Of a stretch of DNA of 64,000 nucleotides, positions 50,482 to 60,519 are shown piece after piece. Both the position numbers and the translations under genes were made by a program. The notes beneath the pieces are model-generated. The model had not been told where the DNA came from. It was given only the letters and a program-made list of their open reading frames with translations, and made no database searches. The stretch is from Harmothoe impar (Eukaryota > Annelida > Polychaeta > Phyllodocida > Polynoidae): assembly GCA_947462335.1 (NCBI GenBank), contig OX381720.1:62951946-63015945 (forward strand), read 5' to 3'. Position 1 is the first letter of the stretch, and the number at the start of each line of letters is the position of its first letter.

Positions 50482-53012
50482 GAAACCTCACTTCTTAAAA
50501 CAGGTTTCTCGGCTTTGCATTCAGATGCAAAGTGCCCTTTGACTTGACATCTGTAACACTGGACAGTGTTACGATCGACCCTAGGGCGGCGCCTGGTTTG
50601 ATTATCAAACACCTCGTTCATGCGTTTAATCATGGACTCCATTAAGGTATTTAATGAGTTTCCTGACGCATTTGTTTTATCCGGAGTGGTCATCTCCGGG
50701 GTCTGGGTTTTCTGACTGGGTACAGTCTGAGGTTCCCGAGTATCGGGTTTCCGGGTAGTTTCCGAATAACCTTTGTTACTAGGAAGCTTCCCGGAAGCTG
50801 GGGTAGAGCTAGATTTCTGTCGACCCTTGAATTTCAGGGCGTCTACTCTCTCCTCCCCTTCAGATTCTTCCGCGGAAGAATCGTCACCATCTAAGGAATG
50901 TTCAATTCCAGAGACGCGCTGTCCCCTATTAGCGGGTATCATACCAGCCAACAGTATCTTCTTTTTGTCATGTTGATCAATCGCCATGAACAAATCTGCT
51001 AAGGAAGACCCAGCTTCCCAAGCTCTACCACATACTTTAGCATGTTCAGGATCACTCAATCCACTAATAAATCTTACAAATAGGGATTCTATGTAATATT
51101 CAGCATCCCTACTCCATTCTGGCCTAGCCTGCCGCAATAATCGCTGCAATTCTAGCCCAAAAATTTTAGCAGATTCCTTCGGTTTCTGCGTTCTTCTCTG
51201 AAACAGAGTCCAGTGATCTACTGTCACCATTTTCCCAAAAGTATAACAAGCTAATACTTCCAACTGGTCGTATGTAGCTTCTGGCCCGTAAGTGTCCCTC
51301 CATTCTTCAACCACTATCTTACCCGGGCCGTCACTCAACCATATCACAAAAGCTCCCAAGGATTCCTCCTTGTTCCAGCAATTGTACTTACAATCATCTA
51401 GAAGTGATTGATATTCTTCCTTCCAGGGTCGTACACCCCTGTAAGGCTTAGTCACACGTGCAGTTCTTTTAGCGGCATAATTAGAATGCACCAATTGACC
51501 CGACATGCGTCTACTCCAAGCCAGTAGGTCTGTACCGTCTTGACCTCGGCTAGAGCAATCTAGTCCCAAATTACCTATGGCGGGGTCTCGATTATGTAAT
51601 CGGTGCTCCGCCGGGGTCATTGTGACTCGCCGGTTCAAAGGAACCTTTCTCTTGGGTACATCGTCAGATGATTTATCTGATTCAGATTCTGAACCCTCCT
51701 CAAAGCGTGGGCCTTGATAGCCTGACAATCCCTTAGTGTTTTTATGCACCGGGTTTGACCTTCCCTTTGTTCCCGGTTGGGTCCCCTTATTCATCCTATC
51801 CCTCGGCCTAATCTCAGGATCTTTATTGACTCCCGAGTGTGTTTCAGTGGCCGGAGGTGGGTACGAATAAGTTGCATCTGGGCAATACCTATAATTACCC
51901 TTGCTATCATAACCTCCCGGATTCCCATATAGAGCCGGGTCATCTCCCGCGAAGGGGTTCAATGAGCCATAACTATGATTCACCACTTCATCTCGAAATT
52001 TATTTTTATAATGTCGAGACACTTCCTCCTCTGGAGACATTTCCCTGTTAACCGGACCAATTCTGGCATGATTAACTGGTTCCCATCCAAGAGAGCGCCC
52101 GGTAACATTCACTCTCCTTGAATCTTTCTCCCTGTTCTTATACACAGAGTCTTCCACATTCCTCAATCCATTATCATTAATAAATGGATCGAATTGAGGT
52201 AATGCTTCCTCCTTACTAGTAGTAGGAGTACTATCAGGAACAGTTTCCGGCCTGCCAGCTGGAAGTTGTTCCTCCCCCTGCTGTTCCATTGCCTTCAACA
52301 ATTCACCCCGCAGGAGAGTTTTCCTAGCTTCAAGGGAACAGACAGCTTCCACCTCAGCTTTCCGTTTCCTTTCTAACTCTTCCGTTTCTTCCAGGATTTG
52401 TATCCTGGTGGATTCATTATCCTTGACCAACTGGTCTCTGCCCTTCTCGAGCTCCTCTGTCCCCTTCTTCAAGGCATACCATTCTCTAGAGTATTTTTTC
52501 AACTCCCTCTCATACCTCTCCTTAAGAGATTCAGAATGTTCATTCTCCTTCTGGTTCTCAGCAATCTTTGCCTGAATCTTTTGGTATTCATGCGATTCCT
52601 GAGCAACCTTCTTTTTCATATACCGGTTGTCCTCTATCAACCGTTCTCTCTCTTCTATCAGAGTTCCTTTAACCCTCTGATTCTCAGAGAGAATCTCGTC
52701 CCTTTCTTTTACCAGGGAAGTCAATTCGTCAGTCAATGCAGCATACTGATCCTCCATTGACTGCTTGTCCAATCGGACATTTTCCCAGTAGAGGTCATCC
52801 TCTTCCCGAGCCAAACGCTCGTCATATTCCCTCTGGAATTTCTCATCCCCTACATAGGGTTCCACCCAGGAAAGATCCTGCAACTTCCTCTTCTTCTGTC
52901 CTGGCTTCAAGCCCTCTCCAGGGTCCATCCCTGGCACCTCCAGGCGAGTTGATTCCAACTCCCCTTCACTCAGCTCTGGGCCAGAGCCGCCCAGGCTACC
53001 ACCGGTAGCCAT
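50472..53012 (-). CDS. gag: Gag polyprotein of the Ty3/gypsy element
   Basis: 846 residues from the first ATG (53012; the frame is open 10 codons further upstream without ATG). From about 75 to 260 it is strongly heptad-like (Glu/Lys/Arg/Leu-rich), a long coiled coil that is unusual for gag. A charged disordered middle (about 260-520) follows. A capsid-like helical region (about 530-690) has the retrotransposon-gag pattern (LFQRRTQKPKESAKIFGLEL, FVRFISGL). A single CCHC zinc knuckle (C-x2-C-x4-H-x4-C, CYRCQVKGHFASEC) sits about 20 residues from the end. It should assemble the particle and package RNA. It overlaps the pol frame at a -1 frameshift site just before its TAG. Confidence 0.93.
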   Translation of the reverse strand: MATGGSLGGSGPELSEGELESTRLEVPGMDPGEGLKPGQKKRKLQDLSWVEPYVGDEKFQREYDERLAREEDDLYWENVRLDKQSMEDQYAALTDELTSLVKERDEILSENQRVKGTLIEERERLIEDNRYMKKKVAQESHEYQKIQAKIAENQKENEHSESLKERYERELKKYSREWYALKKGTEELEKGRDQLVKDNESTRIQILEETEELERKRKAEVEAVCSLEARKTLLRGELLKAMEQQGEEQLPAGRPETVPDSTPTTSKEEALPQFDPFINDNGLRNVEDSVYKNREKDSRRVNVTGRSLGWEPVNHARIGPVNREMSPEEEVSRHYKNKFRDEVVNHSYGSLNPFAGDDPALYGNPGGYDSKGNYRYCPDATYSYPPPATETHSGVNKDPEIRPRDRMNKGTQPGTKGRSNPVHKNTKGLSGYQGPRFEEGSESESDKSSDDVPKRKVPLNRRVTMTPAEHRLHNRDPAIGNLGLDCSSRGQDGTDLLAWSRRMSGQLVHSNYAAKRTARVTKPYRGVRPWKEEYQSLLDDCKYNCWNKEESLGAFVIWLSDGPGKIVVEEWRDTYGPEATYDQLEVLACYTFGKMVTVDHWTLFQRRTQKPKESAKIFGLELQRLLRQARPEWSRDAEYYIESLFVRFISGLSDPEHAKVCGRAWEAGSSLADLFMAIDQHDKKKILLAGMIPANRGQRVSGIEHSLDGDDSSAEESEGEERVDALKFKGRQKSSSTPASGKLPSNKGYSETTRKPDTREPQTVPSQKTQTPEMTTPDKTNASGNSLNTLMESMIKRMNEVFDNQTRRRPRVDRNTVQCYRCQVKGHFASECKAEKPVLRSEVSGN

Positions 53013-53118
53013 TGTCCGTCCACTGAAGGACTGTCTGTCCAATCAAGGACTTCCTGTTCAGTATAACCCGAACATATTCTCGAACAACTAGCTTGTTCTG
53101 CTACCCTTACTGCTACTG

Positions 53119-53130
53119 GTCACGGCACCA
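53119..53130 (-). promoter_or_regulatory. Primer-binding site, tRNA-His type
   Basis: One base inside the 5' LTR the - strand reads TGGTGCCGTGAC, complementary to the 3' end (GTCACGGCACCA) of animal tRNA-His. This would prime first-strand synthesis. Assignment is from my knowledge of the tRNA-His acceptor sequence. Confidence 0.8.
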
Positions 53131-53131
53131 G

Positions 53132-53615
53132 TGTGGTGGTTCGTAATTAACTCTAGGTTAAAGAACAACGATCACGGCAGTTTCCAGGTGCGAGAATATA
53201 TCTATCTTTATTCACAAGAATAATAACTCCAGTTCCTTTACTAGGGAACGATCAGTGTGGAATGAATACACACAGGTAAATCAGGTTTCTCTATAAATAG
53301 AGGAAACGGTCAGTATACAACTCTTAGCATACAACTCTGTCCGCACGGTTGGACATGTGAAGTCTCTCGTCAGTCGGGCCTGCACTGACTGCCGTTCCAG
53401 GTAAACACATGGGTCTTATATAACACCGGCTCTTAGGTCACGTGGCCAGGTGGGTGGGTCGGCCGCCCACCTGAGAGCGGCACACGGTTACCTGAAGAGG
53501 ACCTGCGCCCTCTCCCGGGAACTGTGTGCACTAGCTCCAGGTGGAGAAGCCGAGTAAACAGACGTTACCCGGAAATACCGTGTATGAGATTAATATGTAA
53601 TATTATGCCCCTACA
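53132..53615 (-). repeat. 5' LTR of the Ty3/gypsy element
   Basis: Appears identical to 40621-41104 over 484 bp. A TATA box at + strand 53415-53422 drives transcription toward gag, and AATAAA lies at + strand 53207-53212. Confidence 0.97.
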
Positions 53616-53719
53616 CTCATATGGAGAGAAAAAGACCTACAGCTTTTGTGCAGTGTGTACAATGTTATAACATATCGGGCTATTTCAGGCATGTGATCCA
53701 TTTTCGTGGGAATCGACCA

Positions 53720-54955
53720 TATATGTATATTTTTTTGAGTTTATAAATGTGTTTATTTGCACAGAGTGATTTTCAAACACAATTTACATTTCAAAGTATG
53801 TAGCACATATTCAAATAGTGATGTCTATGATTATGTCAGTATACAATTGGTTCAATATATATGTGTTGAACACACGATGGTGTCTCAACATTACAAGGCA
53901 TTATTAATATCAGACTATACTGGGAGCCCATTGGCTCTTTGCCGCTCCAAAAATACCTACATATAGACATATATATATATATATATATATACAGCTAGAT
54001 ACCTGTCCCTGTGGGCTGTCGAACAACAACATCTTAATGGTATCTTAAAAAAGGATCAAAATGCTATCTTTATAAGCAATCACTATTAAATATTTCCTTA
54101 GGATAGAAATACACTTGCAACGATCAATAAAAGGAGATCGTCATCATAGCATTTCTAAAAGATAACGATATTGTTGTCTGTTGTGTAAAAGCCCACAGCA
54201 GTACTATTACTTCAGCTAGGCCCGCATTACTCCAAGGCATTGTTGATAACTTACTAGATGATAGAAAATGAATGGATAGATAAAGGGCAAGGCAGCATGT
54301 GGTCCTTAAAGAGTTAAATGGTGTATTCCATACCAAGGCAGGATCCAGGACTGAGGGAGGTGTGTGCAGAGAGGATTTTGCGGTTTACCAATTTCAACAT
54401 CTTCTTTATTTTTAATGATTTCTTGCCGACTTGAACACAACCCCACACTAGTCTGTGAGGTCTATACATGAGGACACCATGGGTCACTGACCTAGCTCTA
54501 TAATACCTTACCCCAACACTAGACTCAGTATGCTGGAGATGGGACCACAAAGTCTGTTTCAGGGCCTAGGATAGGGTGGTAGGAATTTATAAACTCTTTT
54601 ATTTTTCACTGGCGATTTAATAGAGAGAGTCCTAGGGTCCCCTTTTCACGTGGCTTCAGTTGTGGGCCTGTGGTTTGTGCATTTTTAGATATGAACATGG
54701 CAGTTTGCACAGTATGGCAACCCATTTTTTCTTATGTTGGTTAAAAAAAATATCCGGTACGGTCGGGTAACTGAAACAGAGCGTTGTTTGGCCCTGTATG
54801 GGGGTGTATATTTATTCCGCTGTTGAGCCGCTGACAGGATTGCGGATCTATGCGTTGACACTGAGGGGTTATTTCACCCGGTGACATTCCACATTGTATA
54901 GTCAGTGAGTTAGGGGGGACGTCTGAACTCCATAACTCACACCTCCAGCTTACAG
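53720..54955. other. Non-coding stretch right of the nested transposons
   Basis: Starts with TA-rich sequence and a short (TA)n at 53969-53992. No exon supported. The segment 54850-54955 has a relative at about 55920-56010 (GTGACATTCCA.ATT.TATA.TCAGTGAGTTA). Confidence 0.5.
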
Positions 54956-54959
54956 AGCA

Positions 54960-55640
54960 CACAGAAAAGTAAAGTAGTCAACTGTGTCTCCCAGGTGGCT
55001 CTGGTAAAATGGAGTGTCTGCTTATAAGAAGGGTCAACACTGGGTTGACACTGATAGTAGAGAGTCAACTCAAGTTGACACTGATGGTAGAGAGTCAACT
55101 CAAGTTGACCCTTCATATAAGCAGAGTCATTAGCTGTTTGTGCTGGTCTTCAGAAGCCAAGGTCAATTTTCTAGAACATGTAAAGTCCTGTGTAATTTTA
55201 AGATAACAAACAATGTGTATCATTCAAGAATGTGCATGTAAAATACATAGTATAAACACTACAGAATTATCAATACATAACTATTTATCACTTGTAGAAA
55301 TATAATACTTAATGTGTCAATTTAGGGTGGCTAACGTAAACTGGTGCAAAATGCCAAGCAGCAGCCCATTCACCACATTTTATTGTCTTATTGGAAAAAA
55401 TGACGTGTCAAGGGTTATTTCAAATATATGAATATATTTTATGTATATAAATTATATTTGATGGATGGCTTATAGGTATAATTCATTAGTTTTACTAGTG
55501 AATGCTATTACATAACTTGTAATGTAATGACAATATGTGTGATTATGTGAATAAATGTATAAAACTTGAAACTTGAACTTGACTCTCTATTTTACCAGAG
55601 CCACGTAGGAGACATAGTTGACACTTTTACTTTTCTGTGT
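54960..55640. mobile_element. 680-bp element with ~54-bp terminal inverted repeats
   Basis: The left end ACAGAAAAGTAAAGTAGTCA ... CTGGTAAAAT (about 54960-55012) is mirrored by ATTTTACCAGAGCC ... CTTTTCTGTG (about 55590-55640). Near the left end GAGTCAACTCAAGTTGACAC is tandemly repeated (55040-55110). No coding capacity. Confidence 0.75.
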
Positions 55641-56215
55641 GAGGTTTCTTTGGGACAAGAGTATTTTCATTTGGTTGTATCATTTCACAGCATATATTAT
55701 AATTTTAAGAATATTTGATGATTGGGAATAAACTAGTCAATCACATGCACTTGTAAATTGTCTATACGTCAAAAAAGATTACTGGGCCTTACCTAGTAAA
55801 ACAGAAACTTACCTAGAATGTGCTATCCGTTTCGTTAAATGGCTATTTAGGCCATTTGGGGCTATTCAGGGAGATGAGGAGAACATATTTTGTGGGGATT
55901 TTTCAGTCCTTGGTGGATAACGGATCTCCACCCTGACCCCCAGTGACATTCCATGTTATATACTCAGTGAGTTACCAAGGAACGTCAATAATTCACACCT
56001 GAAGGTTTCTTTTGAAAAAGAGGATTTTCATCTGGTTGATAAATTTCTGAGCATATTTTCAGCATATTTGATGATTGAGAATAGAACAGTCAATCACATA
56101 CACTTGTGAAATGTGTACCGGGCCTTACCTTGCAAAACAGAGCCTTACCTAGAATGTGTGAGCCCATTCGTTAAATTGTTGTTAAGGCCATTTGGGGCTA
56201 TTTCAGGAAGGTCAT
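55630..56215 (+). repeat. Diverged tandem duplication (~350-bp unit)
   Basis: The first copy (about 55640-55890) and second (about 56005-56215) share ATATTTGATGATTG.GAATA, AGTCAATCACAT.CACTTGT, GGGCCTTACCT..AAAACAGA and GCCATTTGGGGCTATT. Confidence 0.7.
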
Positions 56216-56890
56216 CCTACAGGCTCAGCGCAAAAAAAACACACCTGCAGGAGAGGGGTACACCAATGATCTTCAGGGAAAAAAGGGAAGGGGGTTCAAT
56301 TCCTTTAATGCGTATGTACTTAAAGTGGGGGGGGGGTCACCCTAATGCATACAGAATGAAACATGGGGGGCGGGGGGTCTATTTTCTGGGAAAAGAATGC
56401 GTACATACTTTATGGAAGGCCCCCTAAGCCTCTGAGAGTTCCAACCATACACGCATGAACTACGTTTATTGACAGTGTTCTAAAATCACCAAACAGTTTG
56501 CGGTCATGGTTATGTTTTATACCCACACTGTTGTATACAATACCAGGTACTATTGTGTACATGCTGACATTTCCCCCTGACTGCCTCACCAAGTCACCTT
56601 TCATATCAACACAACACCCTATTTAGTGTGATATATGTGACTGGTTCTCTATATCAAACCAGGTTACCGAGGACCTCTGTATTAGATCAAGATTAGAGTA
56701 AGACATAGTAAAGGAGTGAGTGGTTTATCATCTAACAAGGTTGCAGACATTTGAACTATGAAAATGTCTCACCCCCTCCTGTAGACCTGAATGGCTGTGA
56801 ATATCTTCATATATGAATTACTTTATATTTGGGTAGACAAATGGGGCATAGTATTTCGTTGGTAGCAACCTGAGTTGGTTTCCTGCATGT
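56216..56890. other. Non-coding stretch
   Basis: Contains G-runs at 56326-56336 and 56365-56378 with imperfect repeats around AATGCGTA(T/C)GTACTT. No exon supported. Confidence 0.5.
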
Positions 56891-56892
56891 TA

Positions 56893-57070
56893 GGATATCA
56901 TTTGGGTGTTACTACATGAAATATTGTTAACCTTATATTAATGTTGAAAAGACAAATAACTTATTGAAATAACGTTAATCAATTGTAAGTCACATGCCAC
57001 ACTGTTAAGCCAATACTATATCCATATCCTTCTGCTGGACTTCTCTACAGCGACACCTACAGCTTCATAT
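56893..57070 (+). pseudogene. Duplicated upstream intron plus fragment of receptor exon 1
   Basis: 56893-57036 repeats 57128-57280 (GGGTGTTACTACATGAA, GCCAATACTATATCC, TATCCTTCTG). It then jumps to CTGGACTTCTCTACAGCGACACCTACAGCTTC, a broken version of the end of exon 1 (57430-57472). The start codon and signal peptide are missing and there is no donor site, so it is a dead partial copy. Confidence 0.75.
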
Positions 57071-57285
57071 GGATTTATGTAGACGAATGGAGAGATACTG
57101 TAAAGATATGATATGTTATTTTATTTTCTTCAAGTTTGGATATGAATTGGGTGTTACTACATGAATTATTGTTAACCTCATACTAAATTTGAAAAGACAA
57201 ATATCTTATTGAAATAATATTTATCAATTGTAAGTAACATGCCACACTATTAAGCCAATACTATATCCCTATCCTTCTGTTGCAG

Positions 57286-57491
57286 CACGATGACGTCACA
57301 GCGGGTGACATGGGTGACCTTGGTGGTGGTGACCTTGGGCTGCGTGACCTTGGGGGAGGTGGTGGTCAGGGAGAGCTGCTCGGCGCGACCTTCAGCCGTC
57401 CTTCAGGAGAACGGTCAGGTGTTCCTGGGGGCCATGTTGGACTTCTCTACGGCAGGGGGCGACACCTACGGCTGTGGGCTGCCTGCTGCTG
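57286..57491 (+). CDS. Class C GPCR (mGluR-like) exon 1: signal peptide and start of ligand domain
   Basis: An acceptor (TTCTGTTGCAG) precedes the exon, so a non-coding exon probably lies upstream. Translation starts at the ATG at 57290. The first ~22 residues (WVTLVVVTLGCVTLG core) form a clear signal peptide. The mature part has two Cys residues (RESCSARP and TYGCGLPAAG) and QVFLGAMLDFST, the first beta strand of the Venus-flytrap domain. The exon ends G|GTAAGT at 57491 in phase 1, which fits exon 2. ATGACGTCA at the start codon includes a CRE-like word, probably by chance. Its product should be a plasma-membrane receptor. The exact ligand is not determined. Confidence 0.85.
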
Positions 57492-57510
57492 GTAAGTCTT
57501 CTGTTTGTTA

Positions 57511-57754
57511 TAAGGTCAAGAAAAAAAGGTTTGTTTAAGGTCACCCGACCGACCCTATCAAAACATGGCCGACCCTACGCTTTTTGTTTGCAATTTTGAA
57601 GAAATCTTCGTATTTTTGGTAAATTTTAGGGTCTTTGGAGAGGATGGCTAGTTCTTTCATGTTAAAAATAAAGTTTAAAAAAAAGGAAAAAACGACCTAC
57701 CGACCCTATATTATCTTGCCATGTTACCTTAGACAAACCTTTTTTGGGCCTTAT
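57511..57754. mobile_element. MITE in intron 1 with AAAGGTTTGT ends
   Basis: The left end TAAGGTCAAGAAAAAAAGGT TTGTTTAAGGT is mirrored by ACCTTAGACAAACCTTTTTTGGGCCTTA. GACCGACCCTAT words lie inside both ends. No coding capacity. Confidence 0.7.
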
Positions 57755-58205
57755 CATTAGGGTAAGATTCTTTGAGTCGTCCATGTACCGTCAACCGCTG
57801 CCTGTAACTGGCACGTCTGCTGCTTGTCTCTGTTTTATAATTATTAGGGCAACATTTCTTCAGTCGTTCATGCGCCTTGAGTCAACCACTTTGCCCTCTT
57901 TTATCAAAATGCCAATTTTAAGCCATAAACATCTGTTCAATTGGTATTTACCCTATTCCGGTACTGATACGGACATTTCTAATACCTCTTCCAATTTAAC
58001 CCAATAGGGCCCAAATGTCTTAGATTGGAAAGTGGAGACTTTGTTTTCCTGAATGCTTAGGTCAGCAAAAAGCCGTAACGCTGTGTGAGGGACCCATACA
58101 GGTTAGCATACCACAGCATAGTTCCCACAACACCTGACAGGTGGCACGTCAAGGGTAGAACCCTCACCCCTGTACGACTGGTCTATACGAGACTAGCACA
58201 TCCTG

Positions 58206-58392
58206 GTACTTCAGGTAGTCGGGGGCTAAATTCCATCTCCTTATCAGGCTAATCCCCTCCCCTCACACCTAGAACAAAGGTGCTGATAAGAACTTCTCCC
58301 ATAATGCACTGCCCTGGAGCCGGGGGCCTAACCACAATGCATTGCTCTGAGCCAAGATGGCGGCCCCCATCGCCTAATGCGCTAGTCCCGTA
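58206..58392 (-). repeat. Dispersed repeat with CAAGATGGCGGC (inverted partner at 63223)
   Basis: Shares with 63223-63413, in the reverse sense, GGGGGCTAAA, CTCCTTATCAGG, AGGTGCTGATAAGAA, TCCCATAATGCACTG and CAAGATGGCGGCCCCCAT. The two copies bracket exons 2-4 in inverted orientation. Confidence 0.85.
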
Positions 58393-59467
58393 TATGATAT
58401 ACACAGCAATTGTAGAAGGCTAAATCTATTTCTTTAAAATGACGTAGTATCCGACTTAGGAACTGGTATTTAATTGCTTTTTAAACATATTTTAATTACC
58501 CTACATGAAAGGCTAAATAGCGCAAGGTTCATGGGGTATGGACACCCTTAAATACAGCTCTGCTATTGGTTGATTCAGGTTCAAAAGAACTTGTTTGAAG
58601 AATCGTCCCATTATGTGAATGTCGGTGCCAAAAGAGTAAACAAATCCACTTTGAATAGTATTTCTGTATATGTTGTAGGTTATTATTGACTAGTTCTATT
58701 TCAAACGATAAAGGTGAAAGACAGAAATAGATCACAAAATGCATTTATCCTGAACAAAAACCACATGTGACACACAAGGTGTCAGGGGTTAGGCTGAAGG
58801 TGTTATGGGGCAAAAACACATGTTAAATCATTAGGAAACGTTATGTTGTTATCCTTTTTCTATTTAACCAGCTGGGGCATGCAGGTCTGATACACCATGC
58901 CATTCCCATAAAAGTGTCATTTTTATAGTGCTACTTTTTTTATGATTAATTCGTAGATATCATGTCAAATATGTAGTGGACATTCCAGATTCCTTTGCAG
59001 CTGTGCAGTCGTTTGACTTAGTGGAGTGGAAAGGCTATGGAGTCTGCTGATAATATAATTATATCGTGTCTGCTTTCATTTCTATACTTGTCTGAAATAC
59101 ATCTGGGAAATCTGCATATCACTCCATCGTGTCATGTGGTGGTATGGTCGTAATTGACACAGAATAGCATCCAGCTTTTATATACAATAAACTATACAGT
59201 CTCGTAGATTGCAGGGGTCATTTTTAGAACTGTACTTTAAAAATAGTTTAAAAAAAGTTTTTATTTGATCTAATGGTCTCGCAACCAAGCCTAGGCTAAG
59301 GTGTTTTGACTTTCTGCCACCAGGACCCCTATCTATGTTAAAGTATTTGTTTTATGGTCTTTATGAAATTGCATATTAATAGTCCCAGGATATGTTTTAA
59401 ATCCAAGTACATGAGAGTTAATAGAGTAATTAGCCTGATGAAACACGGTATGGCGTGATGACTTCCC

Positions 59468-59616
59468 AGCTAACAAAAAAAAACGTTATTTTACGTCAAA
59501 ATAACGTTTTAAATTCTACATAACGTTATGTCATACTATAGAGCCTTAGAAAAACGTTGACATATAACGTTATATAACGTTATAAAATGGTGTATAACGT
59601 TATTTGTTTACTGGGT
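59468..59616. mobile_element. AACGTTATATAACGTT MITE (copy 2) in intron 1
   Basis: Ends CCCAGCTAACAAA and TTTGTTTACTGGG. It is reversed relative to copy 1 at 35036-35188, and the interior is made of ACGTTAT palindromes. Confidence 0.78.
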
Positions 59617-59712
59617 TAAGTTGTCCATGAAGCAGTTTAGATAGTCATGTTTGAATACCCAAACTTATTCTCTATATCATAATTAATTCACGACTGTTTC
59701 CCCGTGTTACAG

Positions 59713-59826
59713 AGGGCATGCAGGAGTTTGAGGCTATCCGCTGGGCGCTGTCACGGATAAACCAGGACCGCGGAACCATCAACGGGCAGAGCGTTTCCGA
59801 CTCCTACATACCGGGGGTCAGACTAG
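59713..59826 (+). CDS. mGluR-like receptor exon 2
   Basis: 114 nt between TGTTACAG and GTGAGT, phase 1 at both ends. The translation EGMQEFEAIRWALSRINQDR ... YIPGVRLG matches the mGluR pattern (x-G-x-Q-x-LEAM-x-FA-x-D-x-IN, then LPGVKLG), the first helix and next strand of lobe 1 of the ligand-binding domain. It splices in frame to exon 1 (completing a Glu codon) and to exon 3 (completing a Gly codon). Confidence 0.9.
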
Positions 59827-60176
59827 GTGAGTTAAACCAACAGAAATAAAGAGATGACAGAAGTCATTTGAGGATTGAGCTTCTTTCTCTGTGAGGAATA
59901 GGCTAAGTAACAAATATCTTTGATTAAAAAAAAAAGAGTTGTGATTCGCATACAGATCTATGTGTTTGTGGAGTTTTAAAGTTTAGATGATCTCACCCAT
60001 CATCCCTTCAGTAAGTGATATAATCAAAGAATTAAATATTGTGATAATAAAATAATATATCATTTTGTCCTCTGAGCAGACTCTGGATAGCTGCATTTGT
60101 TTGTAGACTGTTTTTCATAATAATAAATGCTGTAATTTGAAATTGATTGTAATTAATATTGCCACTTTGTGCACAG
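59827..60176 (+). other. Receptor intron 2
   Basis: 350 bp from GTGAGT to GTGCACAG. AT-rich with no further feature. Confidence 0.85.
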
Positions 60177-60299
60177 GTATCCTGGTAAGAGACACGTGTC
60201 AGCGGCACTCGTTGGCGTTTGAGGCGGTGACAGACTTCATACCGGAGACAGGGGCCAGTGACACCCTGTGTGCCGCAAACACCTCACAGGCATTCCTAG
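60177..60299 (+). CDS. mGluR-like receptor exon 3
   Basis: 123 nt from GTGCACAG| to |GTGAGT, phase 1 at both ends. ILVRDTCQRHSLAFEAVTDF corresponds to the mGluR stretch LD(T/S)C.RD.YALEQ..EF, with the conserved Cys that forms a disulfide in lobe 1. A second Cys (SDTLCAANTSQAF) follows, then the start of the Gly-Val-Ile strand. Confidence 0.9.
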
Positions 60300-60519
60300 G
60301 TGAGTACTCAGCAAATCATTATATCTAAATGTCATTTAAGTTGGGGGAGTTTGGGGGATCTGAAAGGTTAAATCAGGCCCTAGACTTTCCGGCATCAACT
60401 AGAGCATCCCATGTACTATTATGTAAAAATACCAAGTCAGTTCTGCTCCCGTTGATTTAATATCATATACATATATCATATACTATAACTCTATAACTCT
60501 AATTCCCTTCATGGTACAG

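Larger units (their letters stand above)
40621..53615 (-). mobile_element. Complete Ty3/gypsy LTR retrotransposon with a third large ORF
   Basis: 12,995 bp, transcribed on the - strand. The 5' LTR is at 53132-53615 and the 3' LTR at 40621-41104 (484 bp each). I find no difference between the two LTRs by eye, so the insertion is very recent. The 4-bp target duplication CTCA lies at 40617-40620 and 53616-53619. Internal order: primer-binding site, gag, pol (protease, RT, RNase H, integrase), ORF3, polypurine tract. Protease-RT-RNase H-integrase order with a YLDD box marks the Ty3/gypsy superfamily. All ORFs are open. The size is large for the group because of ORF3 and about 1.5 kb of 3' non-coding sequence. 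Confidence 0.96.
39394..53718. mobile_element. Small DNA transposon with CACGGTGA boxes, split by the Ty3/gypsy element
   Basis: The left end GGTCAATTCCCACGAAAATG (39394-39413) continues GATCACA. The right end TGTGATCCATTTTCGTGGGA (53693-53712) continues ATCGACC. These are inverted repeats of about 26 bp. Leaving out the 12,995-bp LTR element and its 4-bp duplication, the original unit was about 1.33 kb. Nine copies of CACGGTGA (usually CCTACGCACGGTGATGG) lie at 39571, 39590, 39754, 39773, 39792, 39962, 39980, 40148 and 40329, all in one orientation. No transposase ORF. TA-rich sequence flanks both sides. Confidence 0.8.
57492..59712 (+). other. Receptor intron 1 with MITEs
   Basis: 2.2 kb from GTAAGT to TGTTACAG. 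It holds the MITEs at 57511-57754 and 59468-59616 and the dispersed repeat at 58206-58392. Confidence 0.75.

Noticed and set aside
57291..57298. TGACGTCA at the receptor start codon as a CRE
   Set aside because: It overlaps the coding start inside an exon downstream of an acceptor, so a promoter role is unlikely. Chance is the simpler reading.
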